NCBI RefSeq assembly: GCF_000224145.3
Contig: NW_004190488.1
Coordinates: forward strand, 133,252-197,251
Source: Ciona intestinalis
Taxonomy: Eukaryota > Chordata > Ascidiacea > Phlebobranchia > Cionidae
Length of the DNA stretch: 64,000 nt
Reading direction: 5' to 3'
Each line of letters begins with the position of its first letter. Within the stretch, counting starts at the first letter, position 1. A program made the translations under genes and the position numbers. Below are positions 12,201-21,986 of the stretch, one piece after another. The notes under the pieces are model-generated. The model saw only the letters and a list, made by a program, of their open reading frames with translations. It did no database searches and was not told the origin of the DNA.

Positions 12201-13844
12201 TTGACTTAGTAGCACTCGTGGACAACGAACTGTTGCTATGTACAGAATAATGTAAAAGTTTGTGAGGAGTTCCAGGCGTTACTGGAGGTGTATTAACAGA
12301 AGGCGTGACTTGGCCAGTGGACACTGGTATTGCAAACAACTTTGATGCATGTGGTGTAGGGGAAGGGGGGTTACGGAAACTGGACTCAGAATCCAAAGAA
12401 CTCCGGGAACCAAAACTTAAGTGGGAAGGACTTGGTGGCGTGCGACATGAGCTACTGGTTGACGGCATATGTTGCTTGCCACCTGTAACATATACTGGCA
12501 TGTCCGTTATTGAAGCATCGGTATTGGTTCGCACACGATGTGTATTGTTACGATGATCACAATGTAAGGAATCCGAACTTTCCGAGCCGTGTCTAGATGC
12601 ATCAGTGCTGATATCTCCAGAACCTTAACACAGTATTACATCAATATTTGTCTGGTGCAATGCCACAATGGTTAGCACGCCTGCCTGTAACCTAGAGGTT
12701 TTGGGTTAAAGGCTCGTCACTGCTAATGGGTTGTTTAAATTGTCAGCCATACATAAAACAAAATAAATTCACCAACAAAGTTACATACGGGTAATTCGTA
12801 AGTTGGCATGAGGTGTGTGAAACAAAACATCTGTGTAATAACGACAGTCACTACTCCGCCACATTCATTTAACATACATTCAATAGGCCTACTTAATACT
12901 TTGAAACAAAACTTACCATTTTCCATGAGCTGTTTATGATTGCTTAGGTTCTCATTAAAGTCATGTTCATCGCAACCTGTTCTAGGAAACACATCTCCGT
13001 TATCAATCGGTTTTGACCATGAATCCCAATATAAATCAGCATGGTCCAAATTCTTCATTTGATTTTGAAGATCTGTTATTTAATAAAATTTAATAAAACA
13101 GATTAGAACAAGGAATCAAACATTTTTATTATAAACAATGACTAAAATTATAAACAATGACCAATTCTAAAAATCAACAAACATAATTCCAAATTCTTCA
13201 TTTGATTTCGAAGATCTGTTTTAATAAAACATACTGAAACAAAGAATCAAACATTTTTATTATAAACAATGGCCAATTCTGAAAATCAACACATAGGATT
13301 TTAGTTTTTTTTACAACACCCATGACAGAACCTGTAAACCTACCTTGGAATTTTCTCAATTGTTTCAAAGATGAAATGAGTTTCCGATCATCTTCAGAAT
13401 TTCCTCCAATTTCCATGACAATATTTTGCAACTGGCGGTCGGAAAGATTAAGCAGAATCTCCACAGAGCTTCGTTGTAACTTAAGCCCCTATGATAAAAA
13501 GGAGTTTTTTCATTTCTTATAACACTAAGGTACGCCAATCATGGTATAAAAGGGGGTGTTTTAGTGAAAAAAATACAGGTTTTATTTAATTTTCACACGG
13601 TTTAGTTTTTCAACTTTTGTTAGGTAAATATTAATTAAGCATTACAACTACATTTTTTGTTATAACAATATTACATAACGGACAGTAGCAATCAAGTAAA
13701 GAAAACGGTAACGATTGCTGTAATAAATATTCCCATAAAATCCCATGAACACTGTGTTTTTGTCCAGTCTATTCACACAATAAAGCAGGTGTAAAATGGA
13801 AGAAATTTGCAAAAAATATCAGGTAATATTGTTTTGCAATAATC

Positions 13845-13886
<42 letters not shown>

Positions 13887-16800
13887 TATACATATAAATA
13901 TTTTGCAATAATCATATATATATATATATATATAGGCCAATTAAAGCAGGTGTAAAATAGAAGTAATTTGAAGAAATATCAGGTAATTTTGTTTTGCAAT
14001 AATCATATATTATACAGATATGCACAAATGCAACTCAAATTCTGCCTGTTCTCTGGGACAGTGCTAGCTACTTTAACAACGATGGATCAAAAATGTTTTA
14101 CCTGTTCCAAAGCATGAATGCCAAATGTTTAAAGTGACGATTTTCAATATTGTCAAATATATACAGCCAATGAAACAACTAGCATAAGAAAACTAGAGTG
14201 AAGTAAAGTAAACTTACATCAGCAAGTAGTGAACTCACACCAACTACAGTCAACCATTTTGAAAGTGAAGGATAATCATGAAACTCGCTGGAACGTTTCC
14301 CCCTGTATCTACTTTTAGTATCAAGTTGTTGGCAGAAGTGTTTTATCAATTTACCCTGAAAAACACAAAGCAAATTTTAAAAATTTGACACAGCGTTTTA
14401 TGCTGCACAAAATTGATAGGCTATCAAACCTAAACTATGGTCCAGTATAAAGTAGCATTTACTGTGTTGTTGGCTACAGCTGAATGCAAACAAAAAAAAC
14501 GCAACCTTGTACACCAGTTAACATTAGTGTTACTTGTAACTAGTAACTACGATACTCAACCGCAAATCAATATTCAAATTGATGCATAGCTGGTATAAAG
14601 TAGCAGTAAGTATAAGAGAGAGTGTAAAGTTAATGTAATAACAGGATTAAATCTTATGCATATACATATAAAGGGACAATAAGAATTATAAGGAAATATT
14701 TATCAAATAATCCATTGATTAAATCGTCATACACATTAACATTTATATATACATTGATAAAAAGGACAGTAAGAGTTACAAGTTGAAATAACCCATTGAT
14801 TAAATCATAATACATACTCGTAGGTTGTATGACCTGGTCATTAGAACATAAAAGTTGTATGATCATTTGAAAGTTAAAAATGGTGCTGGTGTCACAATAA
14901 TATCATGTATCATAAAACAAATAGCTAACCTCTAGCCGGCGAATTTCTTGAAGCGTAAATTCATTTAAACCAAGACCACGAAACTCTACCAGTTGAGTGG
15001 CCATAATGTCAATCATGCTTTGTATATTTGCCAATTGCTTCAATGCAACATCGCTTGGCAGAGAAATGTTGTCCCTTTTTCCACTTTCTGTAAAAATAAG
15101 CAGTTTTTTAATATTACTGAAAAAGGAATTCTGAGATTTTAATTCTAAATAGGCCAAGTGTTAATGAATAATGTTTAAGGTTTAACATTGTAGAAAGAAA
15201 GTAGCCTTTTCCTGTACAAATAATTCTGTATCGGGTTCAAAATAAAGATAGGCAGTTAAAGTTGTAAAGTAATAATACCAAAACTTATTATTCTATCCTA
15301 TGCATGATTATCTAATGTGAATTTGGTTGATAATAACATGTCAACATCCTTTTGTAATAACAATGAGCCAACAATGTTATATACAAAGCACTGGCCACTT
15401 TCTAAATTACAATGTTTTTATGTGTAAAATAAATGTAATGAGCCCAATTAACAGCAGTAATAAACAAATTAATCTTTTGCACAGGTAGCGCTGCCTTCTA
15501 TTTATAATGTTGTCATCAGTCAAGTAGAATGGTTGTTATGAAATAGTAGGGATTGACGCTTGGTATTATTACATCATACCATGCACTGTTGACCTGTTAG
15601 TTAATTGCAACATAATAGGAATTCACACATAACATTGTTTATCTGTGTCATAATAGGGATTGACTTGCTCATTATTTAGCCAACTGGAGCTTAAAAACAG
15701 TTTGAGTGTTTACTTTTTCACATTTGTGATAAAAGGATTGTCACAACTACCATATAAACTTATACACGCAGAATAAAATATTACATTTTAGTACCTACTG
15801 CAGATTTTTAATGCTTTGGTTGTATTTTCGAAAAGTGTGTGACACCACTGTTATTAAAAAAACTTTAAAACTTATCGAATGTTAAACTTATCAAACCCTA
15901 ATGCAGAGTTCGCATTTGTTCCTTTGTTTGCAGTGACCAAGGGGTTTGGGTACTTGTCACCAAACAGTAAGGTTCATTGGGTACGATGAACTCATACTAA
16001 ACTAATACTGATTGACGTATGTGTCTTTGGGTAAAACACAATAATTTGGGAAAAAAAAATTGTGCACATTTTTTTTGTGCACAAGTTTCAGTCTATGGCA
16101 TCCATTGTGCCAAAGCGAATAAAATCCAGAACATAATCAAGTACTGAGTTGTGAATGGAGTTCTGAGCGAAGTCACAATGGTCTCATAAACAACATACAT
16201 TAGTGCTTGGGGTCATAGCCTATAGGTGTCAAACATGACCAGACAGGCTAGGCAAAAGCCTATGATTGAACCTTAAGCAGTGTTATTAAACAACTTTTGG
16301 TTGGATTACATTCTATCAGCCCTGGAGACTCACGTAGGCAATCGGCAATTGCCGCAGTTTTGCCGACGCATTTGGACAAACCGTCGGCAGTTTATATTTT
16401 CATATTGCAGATGCGAAATTGCAAAAACTACTGGCGATAAAAGTGAGGTACATAAGTATAGTAGTCGTATGTACATATAGTAGTCGACTAGTCGTATGTA
16501 GCAAATGAAGTCAGGCGCACCGATTTCCTAACGCACCTGCGCGTTGACTATGACGTCATTAATGTCCTTGTATACGTGCGGCGCATACGTTTTTTTTCGG
16601 CGGGAATTGGTAACACGACCTTTCTCACAGCTGTGTGTAAAATAAATGTAATTTGCGGTAATAAATAGCCTAAATATGTTCCAAAAGTAGCACTGCTGTA
16701 TATTTAGGATGTTTTCCTCAGCCAAGCGGCATGTTTATTAGGAAATAGTAAGGATTCACATTTCATTGCATCATAATAGCGATTGTTTGACCTGGCGATT

Positions 16801-18594
16801 GATTACGACATAATAGCAATTCATACGCTGATTATTTGCGTCATAATAACGATTGTCCCCTTGATTATTTAGCCAGCAGGAGCTTGAAAACAGGTTGGAT
16901 ATTTGCCTTTATACGTATGCGATCAAGTAAAGGATTGATACGTTTGCAATAAATACTTCGTCCTGGGCTATGCAGCAGACGAAGTTGGTAATGTTTCGTG
17001 AATTTGGTGTTAACAACAGGAATGTGTTGAAGTTGTAAAAGCTCAGGTTCGCCGAGCGCCGAGATTCAACCAAAAGCTCGGCACGAGCTTATGAGGTCAT
17101 CAAGGAGAAAGGCGTACGAGAATACTTCCTTTTTGGACGAAAATCGTCGCTAATTAAAATCATTTAGAACACGTGGTTTGCAGTGAAAGAGAAGACGTAA
17201 TGCAGCAGAAGACGTAATGCAGCTAAAAAAGTTTAGGAATTTATGTTTTTTTTTGAAAACCGTACTTTTATACGAGTCTCCAGGGCTGTTCTATACTAAT
17301 TGTTATGTAATTTTTGTCTAAGTAACTGTTACCTCATAAGCCTAATTTCGATGTCATCCATTATCGTAAGGCACAATGTTAAGAAATGGGCTACCAAATT
17401 GTGGTGATACATTACGTCACAATCATCATTGTTATATGCAAGCCCACACCTGCAGATTTAACTATCTTTCGTCACAAGCGCTACTGTGACGTATACGTTA
17501 AAAAAACATATTAGGTAATACGAAAAACAACCTGTGTCAAATATAAGATCTAAAAAAAAACAAGCATTCGCTTACTCCTGTTTTAACATTATTGGACAAA
17601 ATCAATGAACTGACAGCGAATCAAACACTTAATAGCTATTATGACAATTACAATAAACGTGTCAATTGTAAATATAATGAAAACAACTGACTTATTAGTG
17701 AAATGCCATTGTGTAGCAAATAATCATTGTGTCCTAAATAATCATTGTGTCCTAAATATGTAGAAATAAAATAACTTGATAAAAAACAAGCGCAACAGAC
17801 CGGCGACCATATTTTTGCATCAATAGGCTACTCTTGTGTCAGGGAAGTACAAGATTAATTTCTTTCGCGTACACTTTTTCATAGTTTCTAACTTTTCATA
17901 CGAATTGTTTTGAGTAACCTTGGTTGGACCGTGAAAAAAAAACATTGACTTTGTCAAAGAATTCTGTTATATATTAAAAAGCTGCTGCGTACGGCGTACT
18001 GTGTTAGTGTTGAAAATAAACTTTAAAAATGTACGAAAACATACTTTGTAACCAAAATTAATCTGACTTACACAAGATTTACAATTTATTATGTCATAAT
18101 AGCGATATGTTACATCACAGTAGTGATACGTTACGTTTGATACCTCACAGTACAATTTTTGGCACTGTTTTGTGCTAGTAAAAACCTTAACCCCTGAAAA
18201 AGGCATAATCTATAACGTAGATATCAAACGTAGTAATACGAATTCTATGACATAATGACTTAATCATCTATAACTTTTGTTTAAATTGTGACTGCTTATA
18301 TGGTGTGACACCGCAAGTTTCGCACATTTGTAAAGGTAATTTTAAACACAAATGCCTCACTTTTTTTACAGATAAAACCATACAGCATCAGTAAGACCCC
18401 CAAAAATACATTTAAAGACCACAAATTTTACTGATCACCAAGCTAATGGATTAGGATGCAAAACACTGAAGTTCATAATTATCATAAAACATAATAAAAT
18501 CAATTTTGCACACAGAAAGGGGGGGTTAAACTAATTTTTTATGTTTCCATAGAATACCAGTGCTTTTAATTCTGTTACCTTTTGAATCTGTCAT
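6228..18594 (-). CDS. KSR: Kinase suppressor of Ras (KSR), scaffold pseudokinase of the Raf-MEK-ERK cascade
   Basis: Exons, 5' to 3' on the minus strand: 18594-18579, 15087-14930, 14355-14218, 13488-13344, 13072-12917, 12623-12073, 11575-11374, 11048-10970, 10715-10522, 10339-10214, 9669-9443, 9122-8952, 8696-8508, 8232-8096, 7647-7498, 7023-6894, 6455-6228; 998 residues, all phases close. Residues about 5-200 match the KSR coiled-coil/SAM-like CA1 region ([11 protein letters not shown] ... [13 protein letters not shown]). A Ser/Pro-rich middle follows, with TPMTPATP and [12 protein letters not shown] sites like those of KSR CA2. The kinase domain runs from [12 protein letters not shown] (about 668): glycine loop [16 protein letters not shown] with Arg (about 703) in place of the catalytic Lys, HKDLKSKN (about 796), DFG (about 815) and APE. 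The Arg is the KSR hallmark. No C1 zinc domain was found. The six-residue first exon (MTDSKE) is inferred from phase and a good donor; the upstream start is the least certain part. Confidence 0.9.
7175..7425 (-). mobile_element. Family A SINE
   Basis: Near-complete copy in a KSR intron. Runs from TTTATCCTCGCATAGTGG to the tRNA-like head GGTAACCACTTTGCCACGGC. Same transcriptional sense as KSR. Confidence 0.75.
8265..8469. mobile_element. Family B MITE
   Basis: TATAGTAGGGTGGGAAAGAT at the left and TTTTCCCCCCTCTTCTATAT at the right, in the KSR intron between the exons encoding HIVQ and GMGYLH. Confidence 0.75.
8704..8838 (-). mobile_element. Family A SINE, 3' fragment
   Basis: Tail only (ATGAATGTAACTTGCTTTAT ... 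CACCTCGTGACAGTTTATAG). It sits within 10 bases of the acceptor of the KSR exon 8696-8508. Confidence 0.7.
9698..9985 (+). mobile_element. Family A SINE
   Basis: Divergent but near-complete copy: GGTAAAGTGGTTACTTGACT head, TCCTTGGGCAAGACACTTAC, tail AATAAAGCAAATTACATTTA. It sits in the KSR intron where the missing C1 domain would be expected. Confidence 0.7.
11080..11207. mobile_element. Family B MITE, truncated
   Basis: Carries AGATGGGAAACCTTTAGCAC, AAACAAGTAAAAATGGTCTA and GAGTCGTGAGGATACAGTTT, but lacks the right inverted repeat. Confidence 0.65.
12653..12862 (+). mobile_element. Family A SINE, internally deleted
   Basis: Head GGTGCAATGCCACAATGGTTAG, then GGGTTAAAGGCTCGTCACTG. It jumps to AATGGGTTGTTTAAATTGTC, so the TTGGGCAAGACACTTA part is missing. 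Confidence 0.7.
13045..13296. repeat. Tandem duplication covering a KSR splice acceptor
   Basis: Two adjacent copies (13045-13187 and 13188-13296) share TCCAAATTCTTCATTTGATT, AATCAAACATTTTTATTATA and AATCAACA. Copy 1 contains the real acceptor and first codons of the KSR exon 13072-12917; copy 2 is an intronic replica upstream in the transcript. Confidence 0.8.
13781..14013. repeat. Direct repeat flanking a TA microsatellite
   Basis: Copies at 13781-13853 and 13941-14013 share TAAAGCAGGTGTAAAAT, ATATCAGGTAAT and TTTTGCAATAATCATATATT. Between them are two (TA)n tracts (13845-13883 and 13913-13934) joined by a third partial copy of TTTTGCAATAATCATATAT. Confidence 0.8.
14673..14815. repeat. Imperfect tandem repeat in a KSR intron
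   Basis: 14673-14734 and 14763-14815 share GGACARTAAGARTTAYAAG and CCATTGATTAAATC; unit about 90 bp. Confidence 0.6.
15418..15740. repeat. Dispersed repeat, copy 1 (paired with 16629-16940)
   Basis: About 320 bp, roughly collinear with 16629-16940: both carry TGTAAAATAAATGTAAT, then CATAATAG-type units followed by ATTATTTAGCCA, AGGAGCTTGAAAACAG-like sequence, and end AAAGGATTG. No open reading frame. Lies in the first KSR intron. Confidence 0.65.
16317..17288. mobile_element. DNA transposon remnant, 972 bp, with terminal inverted repeats and 6-bp TSD
   Basis: The left end CAGCCCTGGAGACTCACGTA and the right end TACGAGTCTCCAGGGCTG are inverted repeats. Both ends are flanked by TTCTAT (16311-16316 and 17289-17294), a direct target duplication. 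Inside are the second copy of the 15.4-kb repeat (16629-16940) and a roughly 37-codon open piece at about 17047-17160 that I do not recognise. There is also a 16-bp tandem GAAGACGTAATGCAGC (about 17193-17223). It is non-autonomous as it stands. CAG...CTG ends with a 6-bp TSD do not fit hAT (8 bp) or Tc1 (TA); families with 6-bp TSDs such as IS3EU or Dada are options. Confidence 0.75.
16629..16940. repeat. Dispersed repeat, copy 2
   Basis: Counterpart of 15418-15740, here inside the TIR-bounded element. Shares TGTAAAATAAATGTAATT, CATAATAGCGATTG, ATTATTTAGCCAGCAGGAGC and AAAGGATTG. Confidence 0.65.
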
Positions 18595-19102
18595 GATTGA
18601 GATGTAATTAAGAAATCAATTTTCATATCTTTAAAAATCGCACAACAGTAATTCCCAGCATCGTTCCAGCTATCCGTATACTACTTAACCACACACAACA
18701 ACAAAAATCTGTAAATATAAATCATTTATTGCATAAATAATGTATAAATGACATTATATTTAGACTGTAAACGGGAATTTAGAACTTCAGACAAAGCCAA
18801 GATGATTTCCGTGTATAGTATACAAAGTGGCAATATTGTAGCGACCATTTTTGATACTTTCTTTTGGTCTCTATTATAACATTTAAATCCCCACTAACTG
18901 GACCATGCTGATCCCGTTTGTGAAAAAATTGTGAAGGAGGAATATTTTATTTGCCGTATAAGTATATTTATATATACATTCTTTTAACGCAACTCTTTTG
19001 GATACGTTGCAGCACACAACTAATGGAAGGTTCTAACACATCTACATCTCTAACACCGTAACATCAGGTAGAGCATAATTTTCATCAGATACGTACCAAT
19101 CA
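18595..19102. promoter_or_regulatory. Divergent promoter region, KSR / TATDN3
   Basis: About 500 bp between the inferred KSR start codon (minus strand) and the TATDN3 start codon (plus strand), so both promoters or leaders should lie here. The TATDN3 start is preceded by an acceptor-like TTTTCATCAG. I see no clear TATA box or named factor site. Confidence 0.45.
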
Positions 19103-21384
19103 ATGGAAAATTCGGCGTTAGGATATATTGATTGTCACTGTCACCTTTCTTGTACCGAATTTAATGTTGACCGTCATAAGGTAATAGAACGAGCAAAAGC
19201 TGCAAATGTTCAAGCAATTATCATTGTTACGGAGTTTGGAGATGAGTTTGACAAAACATTGCAGCTCTGCAGTGACTACAGAGGTTTCTTATTTCCAAGC
19301 TTAGGAATTCATCCACTGCAAATGGTAAGTAACACTTTTAAAGTTGAAACTATAGTTTGTAAGCAAATCTGCACCTCAAATATTTTTTTTAATTGAAACA
19401 AGAAAGTAGATTGTAAACAAAAACACGTTTTAAACCAAAACGCTTAACTAAAATAAAATGAACAATGCTTTGAATGAACATTCACTGTTACCTATGAAAA
19501 AATAATAAATGTGTTTTGGTCTACAGAATAAAACTGACTCCAACCATCGCAGCTGTCGATCATCTGATCTTACTCCAAGATTATCTGATATTCGACTAAA
19601 TGCTCAACATCTGGTTGGGGTGGGTGAAGTTGGTTTGGACTTCACTCCACGTTTCATTAAGTGCGCTCAAGATAAAGATGATCAAAGAGAGGTCTTTAAA
19701 ACACAGGTAAACTGCCTGTAGAAGTTAAATTTAATGTGTTCTGCTTTTAAATTCAAGTGCTTTTCTGACATACTATTAGTCAAATGAAAGAATATTTTGA
19801 TTGATAATATATTTTTTTAGATTCAACTTGCAAAAGAATTGGATTTACCATTGTAAGTTTTTACTAGTCAGATATTCTTTCTAGTAACGTGGTTGGCACA
19901 CTGTGCTATTGCACTTTGTTGCACTGTTGAAATTTAAACTGGACTGTATTTACAAGTTCAGAAACATTGTTAAAAGGCACCAAGGAATCAAGAATCTTTT
20001 TTAGTTTAATGCTTAATAGTATAAATCTACCATTAAATATATTGTGAATATTGGGCTTTAGCCTTAAACTTAAACAAACTCTTTTTTTTACAGAAATGTT
20101 CACTCTCGTTCTGCTGGTCGTCCAGCAATAGAATTGCTCCGAACAGAAGGTGCAGTTAACGTATGCATGCACGCTTTCGATGGTAGAAGTTCTGTTGCAA
20201 TGGAAGGCGTCAAACTTGGTTATTATTTCTCAATTCCTCCATGTATTGCAAGGAGTGTACAAGTACTGTGAATTTGTTTTATTTACAGAATAAATTTACT
20301 GGACCTCATCATATTTAAAGCATTAGCTGAAATGAAACAGTTTATGCTATAGTGTTTTAACTAAACTTAAATAAAAAATATTAAACTTAGATAAAAAATA
20401 TAAATGTTGGATTTTATTTTGTTCTTTTCACCAAAAATGCACTAATGAATGGGTTAGAACGTTTTCTTATAATAATGTTAGTAGAAGCTAATTAAAATAG
20501 CATATACTGGTATTAAGAAGTTTGTTTACTTCAAGATCAACTTTAGACTAAGCCCCCATTTTTACCTGTTAAATATCTTAGCATTATTGGAAATATATTA
20601 CTATTTTTTTCGCTGATAATCAAAATACTAGTTTACATGAATAGTTAGGTTAATGATTAAATAATTGAGTTGAATGGAAAAAAAAAACAACATATTGTTA
20701 GCTAAGCCTATTATAAACCAATTATAAAGACCCACACTTCCTGTTGTAAGAAGCATATATTTCATAATTCAGTATTTTTAGATGCAAAAATTAGCAAAAG
20801 CTGTTCCACTCGAAAATTTGTTGCTTGAGACCGATTCCCCAGCATTGAGTCCGATAAAGCAGGTTGATATTTTAGTTTATAAACAGTAAAACTACACTTT
20901 TTGTTCGTAATAAAGTAGGGTGGGGTAATATTGCCCATGTTTTCCCCTTTCTTTTCTGATTTAATGGTAAATAAAGGATATTATCAAAGTTATATTACCA
21001 AAGCTCCAAGAATCTAAAATACCAATTTGTTGAAAATTTGAAAGGGGGTAATATGAAATTTAGTTGCTAAAATATCCCATATTACCCCACAGAGTTGTGG
21101 ATGATTAATTTAATTTAATATTTCTTAAAGTATTGTTGCTTGTGTAAAATGTTGAATTATTGAGAATACCTTTTTATTATTTTGAGAGGTAAAAAAAGTC
21201 TTAACTCTTTTATTTGCATTATGTAGTCTGTTAAAGTGTTAATTTACAGGAAAGGAATGAACCATGTAACATTCACGTTTCATGTGAATATGTTGCAAAA
21301 ATAAAGGGAATTTCTACAGAAGATGTTATGAAAGCAACTAACAAAAACGCTAGAAAACTTTTTTCAAGATTGAGAATTTTATGA
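19103..21384 (+). CDS. TATDN3: TATDN3, putative TatD-family metal-dependent deoxyribonuclease
   Basis: Six exons: 19103-19324, 19527-19706, 19821-19852, 20094-20262, 20782-20862, 21250-21384. The product is 272 residues, close to the human protein, and phases close. The amidohydrolase-type TIM barrel begins with IDCHCHLS (metal-binding HxH, about residue 9). It continues with GVGEVGLDF (metal-bridging Glu), [11 protein letters not shown] (metal-binding His), [15 protein letters not shown] and [12 protein letters not shown] (catalytic-site Asp), and ends [20 protein letters not shown]. Relatives are Mg2+- or Mn2+-dependent DNases; the cellular role of TATDN3 itself is poorly known. The donor after exon 5 is GTTGAT rather than the usual GTAAGT type. 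Divergent to KSR. Confidence 0.93.
20914..21095. mobile_element. Family B MITE, divergent
   Basis: AAAGTAGGGTGGGGTAATAT to CATATTACCCCACAG, in the last TATDN3 intron. The inner part has drifted far from other copies, so it is probably an old one. Confidence 0.55.
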
Positions 21385-21439
21385 AGTGCTGTTAAAACAC
21401 AACTAAAATTAAATTAATTTTCACCTGGCACACATATTT

Positions 21440-21725
21440 TCTTAATTTCTGGCACCATGGCAGTTATTGCCAGCAGAGTTACATGCGATATGTGGTAACT
21501 GAGCGGGCATGAGGTGTATACAATAAGACATTTTGTTATAATAATGAGTCAAATGTCTTTTTTTTGTCATATAATTTTCTGGCGCCCAGGTAATTTCCAC
21601 CCACGAAGTTACATAAGTGATAACCAAGGTGGCATGGGGTGTATAATTAAACACTGTTTTATGATAAAGACTGTCATTGCGCTGTGCCTGCCATGCAAAG
21701 ATATATAAGTTAAATTCATTCTTTC
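21440..21725 (+). mobile_element. Two degenerate family A SINE tails in tandem
   Basis: Two successive tail-like segments, each with a GTTACAT...GGTAACT / GATAACC...GGCATGRGGTGTATA pattern and an AATGACTGTC-like block. They fill the gap between TATDN3 and the coiled-coil gene. Confidence 0.55.
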
Positions 21726-21986
21726 ACCTGTTAAAAATTGTTTAGATTACCATATTGGTGGGAAATTGGTGTCGGGTAAATATTGAAGCGTTTGCTTCTG
21801 CTTTAAATTGTAAATTCAAAAACTAGAGTACCAAAGATAACAGATATGAATTTTGAAATACATCAGCAACTAAAGGATAAATATTTGACATGAGTGTATG
21901 TGGCTTACCATCACAACATATCTATACATTGTTGATTATTTCATACCACTTCTTTTACCTTACCTAATGCAAAAAAAAATGTTTAG

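Noticed and set aside
16528-16725. 65-codon minus-strand ORF inside the 972-bp DNA element
   Set aside because: No transposase-like motif; lies across the repeat unit. Treated as chance.
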